Shown piece by piece: positions 49,401 to 61,690 of a stretch of DNA of 64,000 bases (positions are counted from its first letter, which is position 1; each line of letters starts with the position of its first letter). Position numbers and translations under genes: made by a program. Source of the stretch: Trichaptum fuscoviolaceum (lineage: Eukaryota > Basidiomycota > Agaricomycetes > Hymenochaetales > Trichaptaceae); contig CAJSYZ010000001.1 of NCBI GenBank assembly GCA_910574455.1, positions 2,153,424-2,217,423 of the forward strand, read 5' to 3'. The notes beneath the pieces are model-generated. The model ran no database searches. It saw nothing but the letters and a program-made list of their open reading frames with translations, and was not told the DNA's origin.

Positions 49401-50231
49401 CGTGTCTCCAGATTCGATATTCCTCGATACAGTCTTTTGAGTTGTTGGGCAAAGAATGCATTCGAGCCGGTGTGTTCGCGTGGCTGCTGGTCGAATAGGG
49501 CGGATGAGGCCGACGAACCGTCGGTAGTCGAGTTGAGTGTAAAATTAGATGAGGTTATCGAGTGTGCGTATGAAGATGTGGACGAAGCAGAGACATATTC
49601 CCCAGACGACTTTGGTGTGGGAGTAGGCCTGTTCCCATTGGCAGGATTGGGTCTGGCAAGCACATGAAATCGGACAGGATCATCTTTACGATGATCAAAT
49701 AGGCGACCGTGGTGCGCGCCCCTATCCTGAGAGGGCAATGCATTCCGTGGTGCGTAGGAACTGCTGCCGCCGTCTGAGATCGATTCTGGCTCTGCTGTCC
49801 GGCGCATAGGGATGGGCGAGGTGTCGGGATTGTAGAGTTTGCCCTGTGGCTTTGGATGATGGTGAGTGCCAGCATGGTTTGACCGAGGGGATGTGTTCAC
49901 TAGTTTCCGTCTCCTAGGATGTTCATCCGCCGGAATCATCGAGTCCGTCCGGGAGACGACTACCTGCGGGGGCGGTGGAGAACACACCTTCCGAGTCGGC
50001 GAAGTAGACGGTGATGGAGGTCGAGGGGCCGTACGGTCAACTCTCTCCCGTGTCCTCGAAGCGCTGAAACCCGCAAGCAAGCATCAGTATTGAGTGCCCT
50101 GGACAATCAAATAAATTTGAATAAACATACGCTGCCTTGCTCCTTTGCATCTGGATAACTCTGTCGAAGAGGTCTGCAGGAGGATCTCTCTGTTTCCTTG
50201 CTGGTTTTGAGGGAGGAGACTCGTCAGACAT
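46437..50231 (-). CDS. EST1/SMG6-like protein with PIN endonuclease domain
   Basis: SMG5/6/7-EST1 proteins act in nonsense-mediated mRNA decay and, for Est1, telomerase recruitment. ATG 50231 (MSDESPPSKPARKQRD) begins a disordered Ser/Pro region. The EST1 helical region follows: MHNLLQLTLAPNVP, NIIIRLWTHAFNKPLETLRR, FIIYAYTYYTMLLEEQ, WRCIARDWYAAGL, GKLHHHLGLLSRD, AVYHFVKR. The central part is EST1 DNA/RNA-binding-like with acidic runs. The C-terminus is a PIN domain with the expected acids: VVDTNILL (Asp), AVITELDGIA (Glu), NMDDLILRAAIW (Asp), LISFDRNLRLKAR (Asp). These fit an active SMG6-type nuclease rather than an inactive SMG5. The stop TAA is 46437-46439 after a final spliced exon. SMG6 versus Est1 function cannot be separated here. 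Confidence 0.88.
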
Positions 50232-50546
50232 TGTTGTCGAACGCAGGTGAGTGAGTGGTACGCAGTCAAGGCTTGTTGGGAGCAGACACAGCTGCAAAGT
50301 CGACCTGACTGAGGCGCTGCGGATTCAATCCTGCTGCTGCTGCGGACGCCGTCTTAATTCACATACACTGATTAGCTAAGCACGTCCTTTATCTATATTT
50401 CCGGTTTGACTTCTATAAATGGCAACCAGCAGCCCTATTTATAGGTACTTGTACATAAATACAGCAACTTTCGCACGACTAGCCTCCGCTCGCATGCCAA
50501 CGACCGTGCCATGTCCGAGATCACCTATTGCTATTTTCCACTGCTC
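50232..50546. promoter_or_regulatory. Upstream region of the EST1/SMG6-like gene
   Basis: 315 bases between this start and the 3' end of the transporter gene on the same strand. A GCTGCTGCTGC run lies near 50330-50342. No further feature. Confidence 0.45.
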
Positions 50547-51858
50547 TCAAGCCTCGTGGGCCTTCATTTCTCTCCTCGACTTCGGGACCAGAAACCACGT
50601 AGACAGGTCGAAGATGGGCAGTTGCACCGGGAACTGCACGGCGGCTAGAAGAAGCACAATATCGATGTAGAAACCCGACTGGCGGAAGGAAAAGCGCAGC
50701 ATCCCTATCAGCATGACACGGCTACCGTTGGCGCACAAAGACTCACTAGGCCCACTACAAACGCAAACCCTCCAGCAATCTTGAATTCCTGCGCAGCAAG
50801 AGCCGTGTGTCCTTGGCCAGTATGGACTGCGCCACCCGGTCGGTGCCTGTTAACTATAGCTCACGCAGCACCAGGCAAATGCACTTACAGTATGCTGCAG
50901 AAATGAACTCGAACGCGAACACGAGGCCTGTTCGAAGCCGTTAGCATTCAGAGCACTGTTTCAAAGTGATGCGAACGCACAGAAGAAGATGATTGCGAAC
51001 GGGACGTTCCTAGTATCGCACGGGTCAGCTCTCTTCGAAACCCAAATACATCGCTTAGGTCACGTACGTGCGCAGCGATGCGACGAAATACACTATGCAG
51101 AGAATACCCCATATTGCAAAATACATCCCTAGGCCAGCGTTGTACGCTCTCGTCGCCCCTCCATCAGCGGCGGCACTTATAATGTTACCCGCGTCACTCG
51201 CAGGCGCGAAACTGGCAGCGAGCGCAAGTGTAGGCTGCACAATGATGCCATACGCAGTCCAGAATCCTCCTATTAGAAAACGCCGATCCAGTAACGCAGG
51301 CGTTAGCTTTTCTTGTTCTCCGATCAGATCAGCGGCAGGCACAACACGAACCGAATGTCCCAAATACGACACAAGGGAACGTGTTCCCAATGACCCATTC
51401 CATAATTGATGCGAGATACAGTCCTACGCCTGCGCACGCATAAAATGACTTTTGTCGATTTCAGCCTTTTGCTCAATATGGGATCTAAAGCGAGAACGCG
51501 CTTACACCCAGCATAGCCGTCCCGGACATGGGTGTGGCACCCTGGAAACCCAGCAGGTCCATGGCTAACGGCATATGCGCTAGCAAGAACGCCGATACAC
51601 CGCTGGGTACAACCAACCGAAGCTCAAAATCAATGTTGCGTCTCAATTGAATCCGCCCGAGGAAAGCACATACAAAGGTGTCGGGTTTCCAACCCGGCTG
51701 GCGAGACCGCCCGTGATGCGGGGGTCGCGTGGCTGGAGATACAGAGACTCAAACTGCTCAGCTGTGAGCGTCACTGTTTGCAGGCGCTTGGGTACATGCC
51801 CATGCCCGTCGTCGCTATTCTGGATGTGTTGGATGTCGTGCTTCATATCGTCCGACAT
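50547..51858 (-). CDS. GPR1/FUN34/SatP-family acetate transporter-like protein
   Basis: Six-helix membrane proteins of this family import acetate or succinate or export ammonia. ATG 51858 opens MSDDMKHDIQHIQ, a hydrophilic head. The family signature NPxPxG is formed by splicing (NPTPFGVSAFLLAHMPLAMD). Helices follow: GATPMSGTAMLG, GVGLYLASIMEWVIGNTFPC, FGTFGGFWTAYGI-like, YNAGLGMYFAIWGILCIVYF, KIAGGFAFVVGL, and SGFYIDIVLLLAAVQFPVQL with the closing LPIFDLSTW. The segment with VRVVPAADLIGEQ is probably removed by splicing. The last intron (about 50665-50730) is supported because it restores the hydrophobic GFYIDIVLL block. Substrate is inferred from family only. Confidence 0.83.
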
Positions 51859-52629
51859 CTTAGTTTGAATTGACGCCTTTTCGTATTCGGTCGTAAGAAT
51901 CGTTATGTGGGGGGCGTAGGTAGGTGAGTTGGGGAGGCTTCGCGGGGCATGGCAGCTGGTTACTGCTTGTAAGTCCTCTCGTCTTTAAGCAGTTTCCTCT
52001 GTATGTATGCCCCGTGCGAACAGGGTGCAATCGCAGGAATTGTCAGTGCTCCCGAGAGTCTGTTCCTTGCTATTTCTACACAGGTGACTGGATTGTTCCG
52101 ATTGTATATTCAAAAGCGATCTGCCGGGCGACACATCAACCCCAGGAATGCAAGTCTGCACTATTCGTGCACGGCAAGGACAGGAAGCGTCACGATGTTC
52201 TTCCGCAATGTAGAGCTCCCAGGATATGATATAGAAGGCCATGTAAGGGAAAGCGAAACTATAGTTCATGAGTACGACTAGCCAAGAATATGTGTTCGTA
52301 GGAAAAGAACGACCTCATTCTGAATGGCCCCGCAGCGATTTGAAGAACAGACTCGCTTCTTTATGCTCATGTGAGCATTCGCGTAGAGCGGCGTATCACA
52401 AACAGACTGCAATCGTTACGGCTCGGGCTCGGGTGAACGCATAGTCCGTGGCGCTTCGTAGGCCTGTTCCGGATTGTCTATGTACATGCGTTTATTTACG
52501 GACGTTCACGGGCAGGTCACTTTGGCAAAGGTAGTGAAAACGCAGGGACATAGTCAATTAATACATCACTTGACGTAGAGTTAGTGTATAAAGAAAAAGT
52601 AACGTGAAAGGTGTCTATGAGATTTGTAT
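51859..52629. other. Intergenic, transporter promoter and LETM1 3' flank
   Basis: 771 bases with no recognisable gene. Open frames of about 100 codons at 51920-52280 run on both strands and have no family motifs. Confidence 0.5.
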
Positions 52630-54953
<2,324 letters not shown>

Positions 54954-55364
54954 TCGGTTATGAGAGTAAGAGAGAGTAGGAGTTAGACATGGACCTTTGA
55001 AGAGTGTGTGTGTCGAGTGAGCGAAAAGCGAAGAATTTCGTCAGCGCCAAACTCGGCCTTCGCTCCGGCTTCAAGTTGACGCGTCATAACACTGATCCCC
55101 CGGCTACTTGCCCTTCTTTCCTTCTCTTGGCTCAGAAGCCTTAGTATGTATCCCATTCACTAGAAGGTTTACTTACACAAAATTCGAATACGCAAATAAT
55201 ATTACTCGTAATGTAAGAGTGAGAGCCTGAGGGAAATAGGGGAAGGTAGAGAAATGCAAGTGGTACAAGTCAATTGTGAAAACATGATCATATGCAAAGT
55301 CGTGAAGTAAAAAGTATTATACAAAAGAGGGAAAGAAGATTAGATCTACAAGTGAATACCACGA
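54954..55364. other. Intergenic, LETM1 promoter and DOMON-b561 3' flank
   Basis: LETM1 upstream region with purine-rich runs near 54960-54985 and an AT-rich patch around 55180-55220. No gene is supported. Confidence 0.5.
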
Positions 55365-57179
55365 CTATCGACTCACTGTGCTACCTACTGTGCTACCTAC
55401 TGAAATCGGCGTCCATCGTTCCACAGGCACTTCTCGCATTTCAATGTCAGTCGAGGCGGTCCCCGCTACAGACGAAGCTGGTGCACGGGATGTACTTGTT
55501 TCTGAGAAGATATCGTGCGTGCCATCGTCAACTGGTTCCAATCCTAGTAGTCGGCGTACTCCAACAGGGCTTGACCTGTCTGATTCGTTGTCTCGAGGTG
55601 AATATGGAGGGGGGAGTTCACGCTCGTGTCTTATTTGACGAGGGATAAGGACAAAGCCGAGGAAGTATACAACAGGAATGAACTGCAGCAAAACGTCAAC
55701 TATGTTTTTTTAGTTCTTGTTATGATAGCGTGACTTACGATGACCCAAGCGATCCATAGATTAGAGAATATGGTTAAATCGATTGGACGAGATGTAACAG
55801 CCGTCCATTCCACTGTTATTCCTGTTCTCACCTAGAAAGGGGTGTTAGAGGCAGACTCAATGAGGTAGAGAGTCTTGATATACCTGAAAGAACGCAAGTC
55901 CGATGAGCGATATTCCCAGTCCTGCGTGAACAAAGTTTTGAGGGGGATGTTTTATGGGATATGGCGCTTTTCTGAAATGAATATATGTTCCGAGGCAAAG
56001 CTGTATTATATATAATGGAAGCAACAAAATGCCGCATATCTATAGAGAGGGGTTGCCTATGAGTAAAAGGATACTTAAATTTTATATATCACAACGTACC
56101 TTATGCGCATCGTTCGCATGCTTAACTCCCTCTTCTGCGACGGCCAAAGGTCCTAGAGCCCAACCAATGACGACGATAGGAATGCTGAAGATAACTTGAA
56201 TCTTCCAATGATAATAGAACCACTTTTCAGTGAAGGTACGTCCCCATCGTGCTATTATTCCACCAAGAGGCAAGAGAATCAAGAATCCCACAGTGGCCAT
56301 CACCGCATGAGCAACAATGAGTTTCTCGAACGTCTGAAATGGCTGTTTTCCGCCATCGTCTACATTGCCCGTGCCTCCAGAGCCTAATGTGGGCGTAGAA
56401 GAAGCACCGGCCGAAACTCCGGTAGATGTACTCGGAGGCGGTAATGGGGTTTGAACATCACCCGAAGAGGGTAAGCTGTCCGTATCGACGGTTCCAGAAA
56501 GGTTCAGAGTGAAGGTTCCCGCGTCGACATGCTGGAGGAGACTCAAGGTATCTGGATCTGACGTGCCCGGGTTATCGAATGAGTATGCCCATACGAGATC
56601 CTGAACCACTGTACTATCTTTTGGAATTGTGAATGATAAGGTGGGATTTCCTGAGGATAACTAAAACGTGTCAAAAATATCGGTAAATGGGATTGTATGC
56701 GCCACAACGGAAATCACGAACTGTCGTCAGAGGATGGTATAATGTAGCATTGCGCGGTGGCTGAGGATCGGGTTCTGGTTCGACATGACCCGTCGCTGTC
56801 CGTTGAGAAAGCGTAACAGATTGGTCGATGTTGGGCCACATAAGCACCATTTTTGCATCTGCCATTTGCGTCCCAAAGCCCCTAGACAAACAGCAATGTC
56901 AAGCCTACATATCAGTAAGATAAGCAGAGCGGCACTTACATGGCCATCCAGCCCAGCTGATTCAATGCCGTCATCTGATCTAGTAGGTAAAAGGTCAATT
57001 TATGTAAAAGTCTTGAACGTTAGCTTGGTATACTTACAGGTAATTGTATCGGTGCCGTTTATCAACGCAGTAACACACATCAGATCTCCGCACCAGTTTG
57101 CTCCCGGTATGTCCTTCGCTCGTGACAGATTGGCGATCGCGGAACATACGAGGAGCACGAAGGGTGTTGTCCAAATCAT
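55365..57179 (-). CDS. DOMON and cytochrome b561 membrane protein
   Basis: DOMON-b561 proteins pass electrons across membranes, often as ferric reductases. ATG 57179 gives a signal peptide (MIWTTPFVLLVCSAIANLSRA) then a CDH-cytochrome-like DOMON domain: CVTALINGTDTITC, LNQLGWMAMGFGTQMADAKM (axial Met candidate), VLMWPNIDQSVTLSQR, FTIPKDSTVVQDLVWAYS. A Ser/Thr/Gly linker (SSGDVQTPLPPPSTSTG..) leads to b561 helices: LIVAHAVMATVGFLILLPLG, WGRTFTEKWFYYHWKIQVIF, HANDAHKICGILLLPLYIIQ, HPPQNFVHAGLGISLIGLAF, VIFIPVVYFLGFVLIPRQ, with His in helices as haem ligand candidates. The tail is cytosolic and Ser-rich. Substrate unknown. Confidence 0.87.
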
Positions 57180-57995
57180 GGCCACACTAGAGGATGGGGG
57201 TCAAGGAGAAGGGGGGCACGACGAGTCGTCTTGGCTGCCATGAAGTGGGCACGAAATTTCCCATACATTGCGCTCAGGGCGTCCGGAAAGGCAGGGATTA
57301 CAGGATGGGCACATCATGGGAGTTTCATTATGTTGCAGATGCAACAGAGGGGATTCTCATGCGGGGCTGCGCAGGGCGGCTATCAGATTATGCGGTGAAG
57401 GACAGCCGAGAATGCGCCCGTCGGGGAGCGCGAGTAAGCACAGTGTATTGCCATGTTCCTTGCTTTGTCCAATAGCACAAGGCACAATCGAGCGAAATAC
57501 TCACAGGTGTTGTTAATTATCATTTCTTACCCACGGATAGGGAGACTTTCTGATATGAACCCAGGAAGTTGATGCAGTGCATTAGCCATTTGCAAAGGAA
57601 GCGTATTAAAGTTTTTGCTCAGTAGAGAGTCTAGATTGTATCAAAGACGATGGACGACGTGCAAGAAGAGGTCACTACTAACTTGGTGCAACACAATCCG
57701 CACTGGCATGATCGACGGATCCAAACAAGGACACATATCCCGTCGGGCTTTTGCCGTAACTTTAATAATTAAAACAAATCCCAGCCACGCCCTCATTGTC
57801 TTGAATTAAGGTCAATATACCTCACATCCTTTAATACGTGCTAATTGGTAAATGAGGGGTCGTGAACTCTTCAATTATATGTAATTTCAGCGATTTTGAA
57901 TGCTACTTCTATTCTTTTGATGCGAGTCTTGTCTGAACGTACATGCTAATTACTAAAGAAACCTCGAACACCCGGACTGAAAAAGGATCTAAAAT
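57180..57995. other. Intergenic, DOMON-b561 promoter and NDK 3' flank
   Basis: 816 bases with no supported gene. 57190-57480 is more GC-rich than the rest; frames there lack motifs. 57830-57960 is AT-rich. Confidence 0.5.
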
Positions 57996-58676
57996 CTACT
58001 CAAAGATCCACTCCTCCTTGACATCATTGTACTGAATGACACCCTCAGGGAACCACCTAAAAGTTGCAATTAGTGTTATTGATCGATCGTATATGCCATC
58101 GGGCGACTCACAATGCAATCTCCTTCTTTGCACTCTCGACAGAGTCAGAGCCGTGGCAAATGTTACGGCCAACTGCGAGCGCGTAGTCTCCACGAATGGT
58201 ACCTGCAAGGATATCAGCTTAGCGGATCATTCCCGGCTTCCGAATACGGCGTACCAGGTTGCGAAGCAAGAGGGTTCGTCGCTCCCAACATCGCGCGGCC
58301 AGTCTTCACGGCGTCCAAGCCTTGCCAGACCATAGCGACGACGGGACCCGCTGCCATGTACTTGATGAGGCCCGGGAAGAACGGCTTGCCCTTGAGGTCC
58401 TCGTAATCTGCAGTTCGATCGATGTCGTTCAACAACGTTCATCCGCATATAGGAGCAACTCACGCTTCTCGAGGTGCTCCGGTGTCGCATGAACCGCCTT
58501 CAAGGCCACAAGCTTGAAGCCGCGCTGCTCGAAGCGGGAGATGATAGCACCGACCAGCGAGCGTTGGACGCCGTCAGGCTACGAAAGTGTCCATATATGC
58601 GTCAAATAGGTTCACAGAATACGAATATGAGGTGGCTCACCTTGATCATGATGTAGGTCTGCTCGAGCTTTGACAT
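57996..58676 (-). CDS. NDK1: Nucleoside diphosphate kinase
   Basis: Transfers the gamma-phosphate between nucleoside tri- and diphosphates through a phosphohistidine. ATG 58676 gives [20 protein letters not shown], then [40 protein letters not shown], [40 protein letters not shown], and the active site [20 protein letters not shown] (His in CHGSDS), ending DVKEEWIFE. Four exons; splice sites at about 58575-58640, 58411-58462, 58202-58255 and 58057-58113. Length about 150 residues, as usual. Divergent from QCR7. Confidence 0.97.
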
Positions 58677-58911
58677 GGCTATATATCTAGTGGGATATAA
58701 TGATTTTGGAGAAGATGAAAGGAGGTCGCAAGATGGTAGGAGTACGTAGCGAGATGCAAACTGATTTATATCTTCTTTCAATCTTCACCCACGTGTACTT
58801 CAAGTTGTGGACCCTTGTCACCAACCAAAACAATGCCAAATAGGAATCAGGGTCCAACGTCCTCCGGGTTCCTCCATCGCTGTCCACAACGTCCACCTCA
58901 ACACATTCGCG
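58677..58911. promoter_or_regulatory. Bidirectional promoter NDK1/QCR7 with CACGTG
   Basis: 235 bases between divergent start codons. A CACGTG E-box lies at 58790-58795. In budding yeast Cbf1/CPF1 binds CACGTG-type sites at respiratory QCR promoters; use here is inferred. Confidence 0.5.
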
Positions 58912-59454
58912 ATGAGCCTCTTCGGTCCACTTGGCCCTTCGCTGGCGCCTCAAGTCACCAAGTCCCCTACCCTGTACCGCTGGCTCAAGCCATTTGCCAA
59001 CTGGTATGCGCAAATTGCTGGATACAGACAAATGGGTCTGAAATATGATGACCTTCGTGAGTTTTTGTTTATTACCCCACGCAGTAGGAGAACTCACCTC
59101 ACCATCACAGTTCTTGAGGAACGAGAGGATGTCCAAAAGGTACATTATTAAGCTGACATCCTTGGATTAGCTTTTAATTGTTATTTGCAGGCATTAGGTC
59201 GTCTGTCGGAGCGCGAGGCTTATGACCGCATCCACCGCTTCCGTGTTGCGTCACAGCAAAGCATCCTGCACAAGAACCTTCCTAAAGAGCAATGGTTGAA
59301 GCCTGAAGAGGTGTGTAGCGTCCGAATCAAGATTGATTGCTGGCTGAAAAGTTTGCAGGATATCCGTTACCTTAAACCTCACGTGGTGGAGGTTTGGAAG
59401 GAGGACATTGAACGCGCAAAATGGGATAAGATTGAAGTTGAAAGGAAGCGGTAA
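58912..59454 (+). CDS. QCR7: Cytochrome bc1 complex subunit 7
   Basis: Small matrix-side subunit of respiratory complex III. From ATG 58912 the spliced protein is 129 residues: MSLFGPLGPSLAPQVTKSPT, LYRWLKPFANWYAQIAGYRQ, MGLKYDDLLLEEREDVQKAL, GRLSEREAYDRIHRFRVASQ, QSILHKNLPKEQWLKPEEDI, RYLKPHVVEVWKEDIERAKW, ending DKIEVERKR. Three introns (58 to 65 bases): after YDDL, after VQK and after KPEE. The length and the YDRIxR..PKEQWxKxEED motifs match the UCR 14 kDa family. An upstream in-frame ATG at 58807 would add 35 residues without conserved features. Confidence 0.95.
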
Positions 59455-59846
59455 ACTTGTGCGATGCTTAGACTATCCATAACTCTTATATAACTCCGTA
59501 AACTTTGCGGAGATAATATAGCTTGTGCTTTGTGGAACAATGCATCTGACAGCGTCTGTTACGAGGGAACATAAACGTGTCAGTTATGGCGTAAGACTCC
59601 CGTTTACTTATTTTTCCGTGAAACTTCTTATTGCTACTCTTTCGTTTACCATAACTGAGGACCGGTGAAACGCCCACAAAGCAAGGATTGAATAGACATT
59701 TGTGTGAATTATAGGGAAAGGGCAGTTACATTGACTATAACACCGCAAGATATTCTAAGAACGGCCCAAGGACTCTAAATCGGTACTCTAATGACCGTGG
59801 TACGTTCCACGGCGACCACTCCTAAGAGTGCAGTACAGTGCTCCTG
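59455..59846. other. Convergent 3' region QCR7/Zn-cluster gene
   Basis: No gene. Small hairpins: CTCCG..CGGAG near 59494-59512, and CCGTGG-TACGTT-CCACGG near 59795-59812. Confidence 0.5.
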
Positions 59847-60130
59847 TTACTTCTGCTTTCCGAGGTCAGTTAAGTAGCGAATATAATGTCGAATGCTCTC
59901 ACCTTGATCTCACAATCGAGGTTGCGGTTAGTGCACTGCAAGCATTTATAAATGCCTTCGTTGTCGTTCCTATCGCACTGCAAATTTTCATAAGCAATTT
60001 ATCTAGACAAATGCATTCTTGAACGTACTTTATATTTCTTCTCTTTGCAGAACTTGCAGGCAGGGGGGCGAGATACCTTCCCGTTCGACTGCTTGAGATT
60101 GTCGGTATTGTAAACCTTGAATTCAGACAT
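59847..60130 (-). CDS. Zn2Cys6 cluster-only microprotein
   Basis: Spliced product of only about 60 residues. Exon 1 (60130-60029) gives MSEFKVYNTDNLKQSNGKVS then RPPACKFCKEKKYK; intron 60028-59978 (GTACG..TGCAG, 51 bases); exon 2 (59977-59903) gives CDRNDNEGIYKCLQCTNRNL then DCEIK; a third tiny exon supplies one or two residues and TAA at 59847-59849. The six Cys (25, 28, 35, 46, 49, 56) have spacing 2-6-10-2-6, a complete fungal Zn2Cys6 DNA-binding cluster. No activation or fungal_trans domain follows. If the intron after CEIK is retained, the frame still stops after 12 codons. An in-frame ATG at 60217 could add 29 residues. Function unknown; a competitor of a full-length regulator or a relic are both possible. 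Confidence 0.7.
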
Positions 60131-61690
60131 GTTGCTCGGTAGGTGTATGACTATCTGTTGAAATCGCTGGACTGTTTGGATGGGATGTGTGATGACTTCT
60201 CCCTTCCATATCCCCAAGTCTTTTATATGAAGGGTACGGCAATCCTAGCGCAACAACCGCCTAGTTGCGTCAAGGCTCACCGTCATCCTGACTCATAGGT
60301 ATGGGACTGCTTGCGTTGTGGAAAGTAGAACAACACCGTCAGGCAATCAGATTCAATAGCAAAATCAGGCGGATATCTGCTATTGCAATCGCCTACGGGT
60401 CGCAAGGTATGATGAGGCTTTGGTGCGCATCTTTGTTCCGTAGACCGGAATACGAACAGTTCTACCAGGGGAGGAGGAGACATAGACGTGCCTTGGCAGT
60501 GCGCGGGCGAACGAAACGGTGATGTCAACCTGTGGGTAGTTCAGTCCGCCTATCATCGGGACAAATATGGTACGTATGGCACGTTGTTGAAGAGTTCGGA
60601 GAAGCCGTAGATTGACTTCAGAGTGAAAAGGCTTTGTGGATAAGTGCAAGTACAGCAATTCACGGCAGTATTGGCGGTGTATGTATGGCATGTCACCCTG
60701 GTGGAAGGCTGTGTATATCTGGATCTTCCTTGAAAAACGGTTTCAGCTGAGGCTGCCAAACTTGCCATCGCGTGTGGCGAGGGCGAAGGCACGAGGCGAA
60801 GGTAACTAGACGAGGGTTAAATCAGAGCACCGTTCAAAGAGCCTGCGGTATCGGCAGGTTGAGAAGCAGTGATAGATAGGAGCGCTCACTATTTCATCTT
60901 GAGTCACAGGCCGGAACTCATGTCTTCTGATATATGGCTATAACAGTCCACATAAAAAAGGCATTAAACAGCAAGTCACCCAGCAATTGAATGATCTGGC
61001 AAACGGCTAGATCAAGGGTGCCTTGTCTGGAGGAGACTCAATACCTCACTCGAAGAATATTTAGATGCTAATGAAAAAAAGGGGGATAGAGGAGCTTAAG
61101 CAACATAAGCCATATCAATGTTGCCCGGAATAGTAGTTTCCGATCGTGATGTCTGCGGAATGTTGACTGAAGTATTCGCCTAGTCAACGCTAGCATCGGG
61201 CGTGCCGGCGACTAGATTTCTCGCGAAAGCATCAAGTTTTTGATGTCTATTCCAGCGTTGAAGCAAACTATGTAGCAGAGACGTGGTCGTGGTCGAAGTT
61301 ATAGCGTGGTCAACCACCGCCGATCAAGTTCTCGGTTGTCATCACTGGCAATGGCATCTTCCGATCTTCCTACTTCAAGTTCATCAGGGAAACTACTTTC
61401 TGCTTACGGCGACTGACGCGTCCTGATTTGGCTGGCACCTGTCTGAAGGGTCGCTACTTCGTCTGAAAATACACTGATTGCCTTAACTCACTGAAATAAA
61501 GAGTGTTTCAGGATGCAAGCCATCTCTCAGTACATCAGAATGCAAGTCAGGATTTCAGTGCTCAAGTAACATGGGACTTGGAAAATTTTTACGATTTTTG
61601 TTACATCTAAACTTGAATTAGGAAACCAGTTGAGAAAACTTGAAGTGCGGCAATGCCAATTGCCTCTTCCTCCACCATCCATGTTCAAAT
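60131..61690. other. Gene-poor 1.5 kb between Zn-cluster gene and AGS relic
   Basis: No supported gene. Overlapping frames of 60-100 codons at 60283-60792 on both strands have no recognisable motif. The N-terminal half of the alpha-glucan synthase expected here is absent. Confidence 0.55.

Noticed and set aside
60283..60792. Overlapping 70-100 codon frames on both strands
   Set aside because: No recognisable domain, no convincing splice pattern; may be chance or a very old relic.
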